From contig OY756142.1 of assembly GCA_963576785.1 (NCBI GenBank), positions 992,001 through 1,056,000 on the forward strand: DNA of 64,000 bases, read 5' to 3'. The stretch comes from Chlorophyllum brunneum. Lineage: Eukaryota; Basidiomycota; Agaricomycetes; Agaricales; Agaricaceae. Shown piece by piece: positions 49,672 to 61,404 of this stretch; position 1 is the stretch's first letter; the number at the start of each line of letters is the position of its first letter. Made by a program: the position numbers and the translations under genes. A model generated the notes under the pieces. That model was given only the letters and a program-made list of their open reading frames with translations. It was not told the DNA's origin and did no database searches.

Positions 49672-50349
49672 TCAAGAATGATTCACCTGTTTCATATCGC
49701 TATCACCATGATTACCTTCCCCTGAATCGAACATCACAGTTGAGGGCCCAACAATTGTTTTGTCCTCCCCTGGTATCGGTGGCCTCCATGACTCCGGTTC
49801 ACCCGTGCTAATAACTTGTCGGTGTGCCTTGACTGCAAATGTCACTAGTATCCCGACCTCCAGACAGGATAGCACGATCTGTGCAACTTGGGTGCCCTTA
49901 GTTGCCGTCCCGCCACTATCCTCTACAGCTCCTAAATTCCACCTCCAGCGCTCATTCATTGCTGCCACTGCAAGTGCCGCTACAAACGCAACGAACCATG
50001 CGATTGCGAGGATATAAACGCAGACCACAAGAGTCGAGAAATAGGATGATGTCCCTTCAGTCCGAGGCATTCTTGCAAGGAGTGGGATGGCTGCGTGGGA
50101 GATCAATGTGAGGATCGAGAGTGGAGGTATGAGCCAAAGAGAAAGATACCCCAGATCGGGGAGGGAGAGCAAGAGTAGGGCCAAGGACATGAAGTTGGAT
50201 AAAACATAGAGGACGAATAATGGAAGAGGAAGTCCCAGAGGTGCGACTCCTGTTTTCAACTTGTAAACAAGTAATTTGACAGGTGACCTAACGAGGCCAG
50301 AAAGAGAACCCAGGAGAGTTGGAAGTTGTGCGTTCTTTAAGTATTCCAT
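49672..50349 (-). CDS. Intronless four-span membrane protein, unknown
   Basis: A single open frame of 225 codons with no intron. Hydrophobic spans are visible around LPLFVLYVLSNFMSLALLLL, YLSLWLIPPLSILTLISHAA, YFSTLVVCVYILAIAWFVAF and AQIVLSCLEVGILVTFAV, with a short hydrophilic C-terminus (PPIPGEDKTIVGPSTVMF). The fourfold arrangement recalls MARVEL-like proteins of fungi, but I see no diagnostic motif. A TATA-like element lies about 80 nt upstream on this strand. It is convergent with the LCL2 gene. Confidence 0.7.
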   Translation of the reverse strand: MEYLKNAQLPTLLGSLSGLVRSPVKLLVYKLKTGVAPLGLPLPLFVLYVLSNFMSLALLLLSLPDLGYLSLWLIPPLSILTLISHAAIPLLARMPRTEGTSSYFSTLVVCVYILAIAWFVAFVAALAVAAMNERWRWNLGAVEDSGGTATKGTQVAQIVLSCLEVGILVTFAVKAHRQVISTGEPESWRPPIPGEDKTIVGPSTVMFDSGEGNHGDSDMKQVNHS

Positions 50350-50428
50350 GTCCTTGCGAATATGCCTTCGGTGACCAGCACCTTAGAGTGACCAGCACTG
50401 CCTAACCTCTGTTACAGTATTTCATGGC

Positions 50429-50435
50429 ATATATA
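50429..50435 (-). promoter_or_regulatory. TATA-like element, four-span protein gene
   Basis: On the minus strand CTATATATG lies about 80 nt before the ATG at 50349. Assigned by composition and position only. Confidence 0.3.
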
Positions 50436-50969
50436 GGGAGCCGGAGGGCCGTAACCATAGTGTCTGTTGTCCTCCTTATGTTACACCAGAAACACCAATG
50501 CCGCATCGCCACATCCGACCAGTGTGTTAACTATAGCCACTATGCCTCAGGTTCCTCCCGGTGCCGGCACACGGAGCTGGATTATAGTTGTCGCAAACAC
50601 AGAAGAGGACCGCAAATATAGAGCAAATCACAATCCACCCTATTTCCACGACGGTGGTATTTTTGGAACATTCTCCTGCGCTTCTTACTCTCTCCTGTGC
50701 CTTGGATTTTCTTCTCCCAAAACCATTTCCCGGTTTATCATCACAAGAAGGGTGGACTGGGGCCAAGCGGACATTGCCTTTTAATCCGATCCCATCGTTG
50801 TTCTTACCAACATTCTGGAAACGTAGTGGCCCCTCGCCAAACCCTCCCGCGGTCAAGGAAAAGCTCTCCCAGGGGGAGCACCTTTACCCGCTCCGCATCA
50901 CTGGGTCTGCGCAGTAATCTATGACACCTGGGTGAGATGGACGTCCTCACTTTCCCAAGCCTGGGGAGG

Positions 50970-50976
50970 ATAAAAG
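50970..50976 (+). promoter_or_regulatory. TATA-like element, PEBP-like gene
   Basis: GGATAAAAGA lies about 45 nt before the ATG at 51019, in a position usual for a fungal core promoter of a well expressed gene. Assigned by sequence and spacing only. Confidence 0.4.
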
Positions 50977-51018
50977 ACCCAGGGGCCCATTGCTCTCCAT
51001 CAAAATTTAACCTCAAAA

Positions 51019-52058
51019 ATGCTCTTTCTCACTACCACGATACTTACATTGCATGCCCTGGGTAGGGCGCAAGTCATGTCGCCTCCCACAGGGAACAACC
51101 CAGGCTTGTCCAATGCTACCATGGCTTTCACTCAGGCACAAATCGTCCCCGATGTCATTTCTACCTTTAACCCCGTCATCGGTGTAGACCCGATTTTCAT
51201 GGAGTCGACACCCATCCAAGTGGTGCCGGGTATATTGCTCACTGAGAATCGTACGTACCTATAGATATGTACCAACAAAACCCAATCCAATTCATGGGTT
51301 GAACAGAAACCCAGAATACACCAGAGTGGTTTCTTTCATCCAATAACACCGACTTATCGACGTCGAACACATCCTGGGTGATCACTATTGTTGACGCGGG
51401 TGTCCCCACACCTCAGAATTCCAACATCTCCCAATTCCTTCATTTCATGGGCCAGGACTTTGCAGTGGACCCCACCCTTACCGTGACAGGGGGCACCCTA
51501 ACAAATGCGACTGGTTTGATGAATAAGAGTCAGGCCTTGGTTGAGTTCGCCTCTCCCAGCCCTCCGGCTGGGTCTGATCCCCATAGGTGAGCGAGGGCCT
51601 CACTTCAATTTTCATGTGTAATGCAGCGGTTGAACGTTTTGGTGGGATGCAGATACGTCATACTTGTCTATGTGCAACCAGATGATTTCAACACCACAGC
51701 ACCTATGTTCTTCAACGGAACAATTGGTTCGAACCCATCATTCAGGCAGAATTTTAGCATCTCCAATTTTGCCACCAACACATCCCTTGGCGATCCGGTT
51801 GCTGGAAACTTTTTCCTGGTCGGCCCCAACGATACCGCTACCACTACGGTTTCCACCCTGATGTCTTCTCCTACCGTGCCTGTGCCTGTGCCGTCAACAA
51901 CTTTGCCGTTACCGACCACCTCAGTATTCTCTACTCCAGCTAGCTCACCGGGTCCCACGGATACATCTCAGAACACGACTTCAGATGCAGAGAGGGCCAC
52001 TAGCTGGGGGTCCCTGATTTTTGTTGGGATTTTAAGTGTATTGTGTAGATGGATTTGA
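51019..52058 (+). CDS. Secreted PEBP-like protein with probable GPI anchor
   Basis: A phosphatidylethanolamine-binding-protein-like domain. After a signal peptide (MLFLTTTILTLHALGRAQ) come FTQAQIVPDVISTFNPV, WVITIVDAGVPTPQNSN (the DPDAP-like ligand loop in altered form), SQFLHFMGQDF, SPSPPAGSDPHRYVILVYVQ and a P-rich end of the fold. A Thr/Ser/Pro-rich stalk follows (PVPVPSTTLPLPTTSVFSTP) and a final hydrophobic tail SWGSLIFVGILSVLCRWI, together typical of a GPI-anchored wall protein. Two introns are inferred. Many N-glycosylation sequons are present. Cytosolic PEBPs lack the signal peptide and stalk, so this is a surface branch of the family. Confidence 0.85.
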
Positions 52059-52213
52059 AGGAACATTTCGACGAGTCTACTACGAGGACGCTGTATTTTT
52101 AACAGACCATTGTACAATGAGAATCCTATGATGACCTCGACGATCAATGCCTACTCATCGGAATCGGCGATGGAAACTACGAACGTTGGTAACCAAAACC
52201 GATATGCTCAGGG

Positions 52214-52964
52214 TCAATCTCCCCCACCCTTCTTCTTCTTTTCTTCCGTGATCTCAATATTATCCGCCGGGACACCCTTGAGTACGCCAACACCGTCCTC
52301 GATTAGCTCCCTGACCTCCTCAGCAACGTCACCCTGCACAACAATCTCTTCTCCTCCAATTGGTGTCTTCGTCACGGATGCGCCAGTAGCGAACTTTGAC
52401 GCAAGCTGTTTGGCGGCCTTTTTGAGATCGATGCTGAAAGCTTCGAGACCTTGAATGGCAGTGACATGTTTGCGCTTTGTGCGTTCGATGCGCCGGATCA
52501 TAACTTGGGAAGCGAGTTTCTTTTTGAGCGCGGCGTCGGCTTTGGCTTCTGCCTTTGCTTCTTTCTTGGCAGTGTCTTGTTCAATTTTGGCTTGTTGCTC
52601 GAGACTTAGAGTTCCAACTTTCGCTTGTAGCGCCTCTGTAAAATCGGGTAGAACACTGAGGAGACAGTTGCTTGGATGGGAGCTCACCGTCAGAGTAGTA
52701 CTTGTCAAATAGTTCGAAATTGGTTTCCTTCAGCCATTCTTTACACCGAGTCAAGCTGCTTCCAAATTCGCAGTACTCAACCGGGAAGGTGCATACTGAG
52801 TGTTGGGTTAGTTTCGGTGTTCATGGATTCACTGTTTGCCTACTGGAGCAGTAGAAGACTTCGATTGGGGGTCGGGCTTCTGGGGCAGGCTCTTCTTCTG
52901 GGGCGGTTGTTTCTGGTTCTGGGGCGGGTGGTGGGGATTGTGCGCGGTTGTTTTTCCTGCCCAT
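52214..52964 (-). CDS. TMA22: TMA22/DENR translation factor (SUI1 domain)
   Basis: Tma22 (DENR) acts with Tma20 (MCTS1) in recycling 40S subunits and in reinitiation. The start MGRKNNRAQSPPPAPEPETT leads, after an intron, to FPVEYCEFGSSLTRCKEWLK, a remnant of the N-terminal metal site, then NFELFDKYYSD. The next exon carries KVGTLSLEQQAKIEQD and the SUI1 domain: VMIRRIERTKRKHVTAIQGL, FSIDLKKAAKQLASKFATGA, KTPIGGEEIVVQGDVAEEV. The end is Lys-rich (EEKKKKGGGD). Two introns are inferred. Length is about 200 residues, as in the family. Confidence 0.92.
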
Positions 52965-53149
52965 GGCCGCAAGATGAAGAAAGTTGTCGGATGTTTATCA
53001 TTATCTTATCTTATCATTGCACGTTCCCACCAAGATCAACCGTTGAACAAGCAGGGCAATGGGTACAGTTGTGGAATGTTGGTACAGGTCAGTTTATAAC
53101 AAGCATATTCTAGTCCGGTGAAATAATGACTTAGGCTGGAACCTGGATA

Positions 53150-53551
53150 TCACCTCCCACCAGCATCGGATCCAGTCGGCCCCTCTCCCGGGTGACTCGT
53201 TTCCTTCCCCTTATCCGCAACCCAACTCCTTGTCCCTCCATATCTCTGCTGCTCGCCCTTGGGTTCATTCGTCGCATACGGCTGGTCACTCTTATTTGCA
53301 CCTGCGTATTCCGAAGTCTTTACTCCGGCACGACTCCACTCCCCGGACGGTGCCTCATACGGCTTCTGCACGTTCTCGCTGGACGGGTCTATTCTGTGTA
53401 CTTGATGGTCTGGTGCAGGTGTATCATCCACGTCCTTTGCATAGCTGTCGGCAGTATGCTGGACACTGCGAACACCTTTGTTGTGACGGGGTAATGTCAG
53501 ATGAAGGAAGCGACGGGTAGTGGCAAGCCGGATGAAGGTGGATGATGACAT
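53150..53551 (-). CDS. Small possibly mitochondrial hypothetical protein
   Basis: An intronless frame from MSSSTFIRLATTRRFLHLTL (53551) of about 133 residues. The first 30 residues are basic and lack acids, as in a mitochondrial presequence. The rest is hydrophilic: DSYAKDVDDTPAPDHQVHRI, NVQKPYEAPSGEWSRAG, QRYGGTRSWVADKGKE and a Gly-rich end. No known domain is recognised. An in-frame ATG 14 codons earlier (53593) is also possible. Confidence 0.6.
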   Translation of the reverse strand: MSSSTFIRLATTRRFLHLTLPRHNKGVRSVQHTADSYAKDVDDTPAPDHQVHRIDPSSENVQKPYEAPSGEWSRAGVKTSEYAGANKSDQPYATNEPKGEQQRYGGTRSWVADKGKETSHPGEGPTGSDAGGR

Positions 53552-53593
53552 CTGCCTCGGGGTTACTTTCGAGGTTCGGGCAGGGGTGGCCAC

Positions 53594-54091
53594 TCACTCT
53601 CAGTGTGCCTGCGCGCAGTGCGTCTCTGGCTTGTTGCAACCCGCAGTTCGCCTTCTCACAGTGACATACAACCTTCGCACGCAGGGACCATGACGTCAGG
53701 TTATGCATATTAACGGGCTCCAAGATCAACTACGAGAACCGCCGTTTGCCAACAAAATGGTATCGGTTTTTCGTCAATTTCGTGAACGACCAAAGGGAGA
53801 GGACTGAGAAGGAACGTGGGGTTTTCGTGCAAGAGACGAGGAAAACAGGAAAAGAAGCTTCTATACAATACATCGAAGAGAAAGGAATGTCATCAAAGAT
53901 AGCACCGACGGAAAATAAAGGAAAAATAAAGAGGTAAGATCTGTCCAGGAATTTCGCAGAGATAATCGGGAGGCGTCTTGTACGTATGTGTGGGTCAAAC
54001 GGTGATGCTGTTGGATGATGGGAAATACGAGAGTATTGTGATGCTTCGAGACAGATTAAGTGAACACGATCGCTGTTGAGGTGGGGTGTGT
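53594..54091. other. Intergenic, no gene seen
   Basis: About 500 nt, including a plus-strand open frame of 63 codons at 53746-53937 rich in Lys and Glu that I judge accidental. It separates two genes that are both read from the minus strand. Confidence 0.4.
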
Positions 54092-55153
54092 CTAGTCGTC
54101 GCCTTGTTCACCATCAACCTCTTCTTCAAGAACCCTCCTCATTGTGTGCCGATTTTGCTTGGAAGATGTATCCTGCACCTCTCCTGGCCCAGACCCATTG
54201 CCACCGCCAAATATTGACAGCTGCCTAGGAATTAAGTCTCTGGGCGGCGTGGTAGGCAGTGAGGAGGATTTGGCGCTGGGAGGTGAAAAGAGCTGTGCTT
54301 TTCCCGGAGTGGGCGCCATCGCTGCCTTGCAGGCCTTCCGTCGGGGAGCAAGGTTCTCCTTCACAAACTCTCTCACGTCAACTGACTCTGCATCAGAGTC
54401 ATTATCAACGTTCTCGTCAACTGCAGCTAGTACAAAGTTCGGCGTGGATAGAGGCATGGGTGAACTGAGCCGAAGAGTGGGTATGAGAAGGTACGAGTCT
54501 TGATACACGACGAATCCAGGATAATGGTCTGATTGAGGATCAATAGGAGGTGGAAGCTCGCGTGGAACTGACAGGAAGTCCAGGCGACGCTGGGATTGGG
54601 ACGATGAAACCGATGAGGATGATGAAAGAAAGGTCTGACTTTGGGGATGGGATTGAGACTGAGGGGGTTGGGTCTGCGACCGGGAAGATATTGAAAAGTG
54701 GTCCTCGTCCATTTCGTGGCTCCTCGAGCGCGAACGAGACCCAGCCTTGATCTCGGGCGAGGGCACTAGCTTTCCTACCACAGACTCCCGTGTAGGCGTC
54801 CTACTCCCAGTAGCGTTCTTTGGTGCGCCAAAGTCCAGTTTACGCACAGGGCTATCGGGGCCCATCAACGCGTCCGCAAATCTTGCTATACGCTGGGGGT
54901 GCTGGGATTTTTTGCTAGATGACGCTACAGCAGAGGCAGAGAGCGGGCTTTTGGCGGTGAATAGACCCTCTTCGTTCAAAATCCTGCGTTTTGCTGGACT
55001 ATAGAGCATAGATGTGCCAGGTGAAACGGGGCGCTTGGTGCTGGAGCCGAGTTTGGTGGACATGGGTGGTGCAAGTAGAAAGTGGTCCAGGGGGAGTTCC
55101 TGAAGGGGGTGGCGGGAGGAGTGTCGCAGGGAGATTGATGAGGACGATGACAT
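54092..55153 (-). CDS. Intronless disordered protein rich in CDK-type sites
   Basis: A single frame of 353 codons. The sequence is largely disordered, Ser-rich in the middle, with a short compact segment HYPGFVVYQDSYLLIPTLRL. At least five sites fit the full CDK consensus S/T-P-x-K/R (SPAKRR, SPVRK, TPTRE, TPGKA, TPPRD), and RRLDFLS resembles a cyclin-docking RxL motif. Such a pattern is seen in fungal cell-cycle regulators of the Whi5 kind and in other CDK substrates. I do not recognise a family. The end is acidic (EEEVDGEQGDD). Confidence 0.65.
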   Translation of the reverse strand: MSSSSSISLRHSSRHPLQELPLDHFLLAPPMSTKLGSSTKRPVSPGTSMLYSPAKRRILNEEGLFTAKSPLSASAVASSSKKSQHPQRIARFADALMGPDSPVRKLDFGAPKNATGSRTPTRESVVGKLVPSPEIKAGSRSRSRSHEMDEDHFSISSRSQTQPPQSQSHPQSQTFLSSSSSVSSSQSQRRLDFLSVPRELPPPIDPQSDHYPGFVVYQDSYLLIPTLRLSSPMPLSTPNFVLAAVDENVDNDSDAESVDVREFVKENLAPRRKACKAAMAPTPGKAQLFSPPSAKSSSLPTTPPRDLIPRQLSIFGGGNGSGPGEVQDTSSKQNRHTMRRVLEEEVDGEQGDD

Positions 55154-55335
55154 GGTGGTGGGTTATCAGGTTGAACAAGGACGTGCCTGCGATCCGCGTC
55201 TTCTCCTTTCCCACCCTGTCACAGTCGCGTGACGTAACGCGTTTGACAAAAATATGTCACGCGTCCAGTACGTTATCTATCTACAGCTGTGTCCAGTTAG
55301 GTTACTTTTCACCAACCTCTACCGTCCTCTCACTC

Positions 55336-58300
55336 TCATACCGCCATCACAATGTCAAATACTCCTGTCCCTGTTGCGTTCGGTTGTCCAATTACGATAT
55401 TCCCGGAGGGCGTCGTGAGATCGTCAAAGTCGCCATACAACGTCGCATCCGAAAGGAATGCACCCGTCGTTTCGTAAGATGCCTTTAGCAGGGGTGACGG
55501 GTTTGTCGAGATACCCTTTCGATTGAACGGTTTGTAGCCGCCTTCAAACGTCTGCTACTCATCAGTTCTGATCCACCGGAAATTCATTTCGGGCTGACAC
55601 ACCATATAGTCCGCGATCAACTCCAGATGTCGTCTGTCCACCTGGATATTATAGGCTCCAAACACACCACTCATCTCCCGTAAGATCGCCGCCCGAGCCA
55701 TCTCCACCCCATACGTCTTTAGAATGGCATAGATATCGTTCGAATAGATCTCGTCGTCCTTCAAGATACTTTCCCTTGACCCTGCTGTGAACTTCCATAT
55801 CCCGCGTAGATTAGATCCATTCGTTGTGAGCTATGGTTGGCAAACGGTTGAGACGAGAGAGAAGTAGGCTTTACGGACGGAACAATTGGAAAAACACATG
55901 ATGGTGACTAACCTTGATCTCTGCCTCCTGCCCTTTTTTGTCGTCATCCTTGACTTGGAAACAATCTGTGATTCCCGGAATCTCGCGAATGACGGTTGCG
56001 CGGCACGTTCTCTCCACAATGCCCACAAAGAGTAGTTTGGGCATATCAGTAGTGAACTAATAAAAATCTCGTGAGTAAGGTATTCACGGTATACGGAGTA
56101 GCATACCTCAAGCTCGAATGTACATTGCGACGGAGTGAAATGAAACGACGTCGCGTGGTGCAAATGTGAAGTGAACAAATCCGCCACCCGACCTGCCTCC
56201 TCTTCAATCGAAGATGGTTTTTTCTTTTTCTTCTCAACACCGTCAACTTCCATGGTGTCATCCTCGTCGTAAGCAACCTCAGTTTCTGCATCATCGAATT
56301 CACCCTCGGCCCCCTCATCTTCGTCTTCATCTTCATCACTCTCATACGTTACCTGTTGCTTCTTCTGTCTCGTCTTTTTCTTATCATCTGCGTCGCCATC
56401 ACCTACTTCGCTCTCCTCATCGTCCCCCCTCTTCTTCCTTGGTCCTTCTTCGCTATCTTCCTTCGCATCGGCATTTCCACCTTCCCTTGCATCAGCCTTC
56501 TTACCCTTACCTAGATCCGCAATTTGACTCCTGAGATCTGAATCCAATCTTTTCATCTCGTTGGCGATTTCCCTCTTGAGTGTCAAAGGGAAGCGGGCCG
56601 AGAACGCATTCAGAATCTCCAAGGGCGCAACATCATATTCTGAGGTATACTCTTCTTCGGGGAACAAGTTGATGACAATGCTGAAGATTATTCGACGTGC
56701 TCTGCCCTCGACCTTGGATGTTTCGTGTACAACAACGTTCTCAACGAGTTGCGAAAGGGCGACGCGACTCGCACGCTTGCAAAAGAGGTCAATGTCGACT
56801 TGGGGGATGTCTTTGTGGACCTTCATAGTCATTGAGGGTGTCTTGGGCTTCTGAGACGCAGTCATCACAATTTCACGCAGGCGAGGAATACCGAGAGTGA
56901 CATTGGCAGCACCGTGTCCTGGGATGGGTTGTTAGACCTTGAGAAACCCACTGAAGGGATATACAACACACCAGCAAAATGGAAGGTATTGAGCGTCATC
57001 TGTGTTGATGGTTCGCCGACTCTGAAGAATGAGTTAAAGCCCAGCAGAAGAACCCTGAATACACAGACGTACCCCTGAGAAGCCAACAGCCCAACGGCTT
57101 CACCAGGTTCCACCAAGCTGCGCATATATTTGACATTCATTATCATCTTGAAGTTATATGCCAGCATCTTCTCGTGTTTCCTCTCCAACGATTCTTCATC
57201 ATCCCCCTTCCGTGTTAAAAGATTGCTGGGATTCGTCTTGATATAGTGATCCACAGCCAATGCGAATTGCTCCGATGTTGCGCCCAAGAATCTGCTCGGA
57301 CTATACAAAGCCAGCACAGGATCATATTTGTCTCTCTTCGACGGTTCTCCTCTTCGCGGCCGCTCGGCTGATCTCTTGAGAACTTTCTTCATATACGACA
57401 TCGCTGTCGAGTCGTCCACCGCTCCTGCAACACGACTTGGCTGCAGGCGCGTTACCAGTGACTCTTCATTCTGTGCAACGAAGTCGAATTGGTACAAGTG
57501 TCTCTGTTTCGTCACGTCTAAAGCGTCGCCACCATACGCGAATTGGTACACAGAGTTATCGCTTCCGCGGACAGTGTGGTCGTAGTGCACACGAATACCT
57601 TCTAGATGTTTAATGAGACAGCGCTGGAGATAGCCGGATCGGGAGGTCTTGACGGCAGTATCGATAAGACCTTCACGCCCAGCCATGCAGTGGAAATAGA
57701 ATTCTTGAGGCTTGATACCGGTCAAGAATCGACTCGCGACATAACCACCAGCAATAGCCTTGGTCTCGAAAGGTCGGAATGACGGGAGTGTCTTTCCGCT
57801 GACCATAACAGGCACACGGCGACCTTCCAGTTCCTGCTGACCTAGACCACAAGAGATCTGACGAGCATTGACTGCAGAACCCTTTGCACCGGACTGAGTC
57901 ATTGTCTGCATGTTGTTGTGCGGGAACTTGCGCAACAATTCATGTGGCAGACAAACGTCTGAAATCGAAGAAGTGAGTTTGGAAAGCCTTGCCTTGACAG
58001 TCATATCAAGACCAGCCATCTTTTTATCATCGCGCAAGACGTCCTGAAGGAGTGCTTCCAATGCGGCAGGGATCTCTTTGGTGGGGGTATTCTTTAGAGA
58101 CGGGAAATTCTCGATGGCGGCTTCTGTCCCCCAGTTCTTCCCTTCCTCCAAAAGTTCGTTACGTTTACGGTCTCCTTCGGAATTGAGGATGAGGTCGTCC
58201 ATTCTACATGTAAAAGCGCGTTGTTGGAGGAACTTGGTGAACAGGCGACTTAAAATGCCGAGGAGTTTCCCGGCAATCTCGGCACCGTAAAGCTCGTATA

Positions 58301-61300
58301 CGGAGTGAACGAGACCGTAATCACTAGCACCGAACGCCGCCTTATCGAGAACACCACACAAAAGCTCACCATCCAAGAACGTGACTTTGTCTTCTTTCGA
58401 GCCTTCGCCCCAGAGGAAGCCTGGTACTTTGGTCTTTGTGTTGAGGTTAAGACCTTTGAATCGAGGGGGGGTGATGTTTTTGAGAATGGTGGAAATCTAA
58501 AGTCATGTTGCTTCAACGAAATGACCCCGATGAAAGGCACATGATGCTCTTACAATCTGCTTTCCCGTCCACAGAGGCATGGGCTTCCATATCGTCGGTG
58601 GTAGTGTCTCCAGTCGACCGGTTGCACAATGAGCATCATCTTCAGGCAGCAGAGCTCCGTAGAGCAGCTGGAAGTATTCTTCTCGATTAAAAAAGGTATC
58701 TTGACTCGTCATCCACACTCCAGCGACGACATGATCTTGAATTAAACCGCGCAGTGGGATACCAGACGTTGGTACTAAATACTGGTTGTCAGTGTTAGCA
58801 ATCATCATGGCTTCCGCACGAGCGACGTGGTTTTCTGCGACAGAAATGTGAGCCAGTGAGCGTCCTTTGGCTCAATCAGATACGCACGCGGGAAGTGAAT
58901 GTTCATTTCTGCGTATAAAATTTGTTAGTCAGGGGCCTAGATCAGGTAATTGAGGCCTGGCTTACCGTCTCCATCGAAATCGGCTGTTGGGTGGCACTCG
59001 TTAGTTTACAGGGATATCTGTACGTCGCAACTCCAAACAAAAAAAACTACCGACTTACCATTGTACGAGTTGCTGGAATGCCATTAGCACTGAATCATCT
59101 GGAGAAGTAAATGGATTTACCAGTTAGCGTAATGCATGCGAATGGTCTTCTCTCCTCGTAACACTCTTGCCTTGTGAGCCATCATGCTTGGCTTATGCAG
59201 CGTTGGCTGGCGATTCAGAATCAAGACATCCCCGTCCTTCAGGTGTCGGTACACCTTCTTGTTTATAGCAGGGGTACGGGTATGAAGTCCCTTCCTGCCC
59301 ACCAGCACCCGCTGACATTCCTGGGGAGTGAGCAGTTGATTTGCGATGGCAGTTCGTTGCTCAACAGTGAGTTTATCCTGACCATTGTCAACATTAATGT
59401 CATGAAACCATGTCTAACTGAGGGGGACAGACCAAAGATTGCTGGTGACCATCTTCATATTCAACTATACTAGCTCCAGGATACCCGTGCGGGCCGGTAA
59501 TAACCCGCTGACGCATTTCATGGAAGTTGGAGGGAGTGACAGGTTCAGGGAATGTGAGTTTACGGGCGAATACAGGGGGGATTCCGATTTCATTGGGCTC
59601 GATGTTAACGTCGGGAGATATGACGGATCGTGCTGCATAGTTGACACGTTTGCCCTATCAAAGTCAGGCTTTATAAGTATTCTAACAGGTATGTTTCGGT
59701 GATACTCACCATCATGTGTTTGCGGAACAGACCTTCCTTTTTTTCCAATCCTTGCTTGACGCCGGCCGGAGGTAGCTTGCCTTGTCGAACAGGTTGCGGA
59801 TTCTTGCTACTATCAATAAAACTATTCACATCCACCTGCAATTGAACCAGTCGTTCGAGGAGGGAGGCCAAAAGCGTTCTTCGTTGACTCTCGTCGACAG
59901 ATTCATCCTTTCGGTGTTGCAAGGCCCGTAGTTCGATATTAATATCTCTCATGCGATACGAAGTCGTCAAAACCCTCGCCAGCAGCTCGTTCTGTGGATG
60001 TTCAAAAAGCGTTTCTCCCATTTTGGCTGGAGGACGGAACCGGGTCGGCGAGACAGGGATGATGTCCGTGAAAAACATATCAGCAGAAGCATGGCTGAGT
60101 TCATCGCGAGATATTGGAGCGAAAGGACCATGACGACCAAAGATAAGGGAACACACAACGGCTTCGTTACGGAAAAGGAGACGTAGGTGTGCACGACATT
60201 CTTCGGGTGCCATAACTCGCTCGTTCCGACCTCTTGCAATTTTTACTTTTCCGTTCGTTGCTCTCGGTAGTTCGCCACCTCTAGCATCGATATCGAACAT
60301 ACCCTTCTCGAGGTCTACGATCTCCACATTCTCTTCCTCCTCTTCATCTTCTGACTCGTCACTTTCTCCCGCTTGAGAACCGCTGACGTTAATGTCAGGG
60401 TCCGCTGATGGTTTGGACTGTTGGAGCAGAGAGAAACTGCTCGCTTTCTCGGCCAGTAAGACATCTGGACGCTTCCGTGCTAAGGTGCCCTTCTGTTTAA
60501 CTGAAAGGTCGTATTCGATGATCTTGGTATGGCCTTCCTTGCGGTAAGTATATCCCGCACTATTAATCTGGATGAGCCAGTATTCGTAGAAGAGATCATG
60601 AATCTTACCAGTTACAGTCCCCATTTTGACACTTCTTAAGAATAGTGCTTTTGAGGAAGTCGTTTATCAGTTCTTTTCGGGTTTGGTACACCAAGCTCTC
60701 TTTATAGCTATCGCGTGTGTTGCCCTTTGCCCGAGAGAGGTGGATAGCGACATAAAGGTTGACGCGCGTCATGAATTGTTGGGGTGTTTCATCGGGTAAG
60801 TCCACGTTCATTGCTGCATCCACTTCCTCATCTTCATCCCCCCCATTTCTTGTTCTCGTCTTTCTTTTCCGAACCCGTAATTGTATATCGTCAACGCCTT
60901 GTGCAGCTTCCAGTAAACCTCGTTCTAACAATCTAAATTTAGCAACATATTTGCACAGCTAACAAGATCATTAGAGATGGACGTGCAATCCTGCTGATGC
61001 AACATACCACCGTCCGATTCATCTTGAATCGATGACAAAACATACAACACCCTCGCAGGAGGTTATACATGTTTCCCATAAATAGGGGGTGAAATACAGG
61101 GGCAGGGAGCTCGATGTGCCCATAGTGTCCGGGGCAGGTGAAGTATGTGAGCCGACAGGTTGCGCAACTAGTTTGGCATCGTTCAGTCGTACACATCGTA
61201 GAATTCGAGTGCAACTCACATGTCTGAACGATCGCTTGGGCCGAGGGCGGGATCATAGAGGCCTCCAATATTTGGTCTGTTTAGATCATCAAGAAGTACG

Positions 61301-61404
61301 GGGTTGACGATTTGCTTCACAGAAATACGGCGGATATCTTGCGTTGTGAGAAACGAGAAACTAATACTGGCGACGGTGGAGGGTAGTGAGTGCGCGATAT
61401 TCAT
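55336..61404 (-). CDS. RPA190: RNA polymerase I largest subunit (RPA190/RPA1)
   Basis: The catalytic subunit of Pol I, which transcribes rDNA in the nucleolus. It starts [20 protein letters not shown] and [20 protein letters not shown]. The N-terminal zinc region is [17 protein letters not shown] with CCMFCHRF. Later landmarks are [40 protein letters not shown], the metal-binding loop [30 protein letters not shown], the bridge helix [20 protein letters not shown] and the trigger-loop-region [20 protein letters not shown]. An acidic insert ([16 protein letters not shown] and neighbours) typical of Pol I precedes the end [20 protein letters not shown]. About 15 or more introns are inferred. Length is near 1,700 residues. 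Three microexons encode the catalytic loop (see findings). Confidence 0.94.

Larger units (their letters stand above)
50350..51018. other. Divergent intergenic region
   Basis: About 670 nt between the starts of the four-span protein and the PEBP-like gene. Overlapping small frames (at most 109 codons) on both strands show nothing recognisable. TATA-like elements sit near both ends. Confidence 0.45.

Noticed and set aside
50541..50784. Plus-strand frame MPQVPPGAGTRSW
   Set aside because: Short, no splice partners, no recognisable content, and it lies in the divergent spacer between two better-supported genes.
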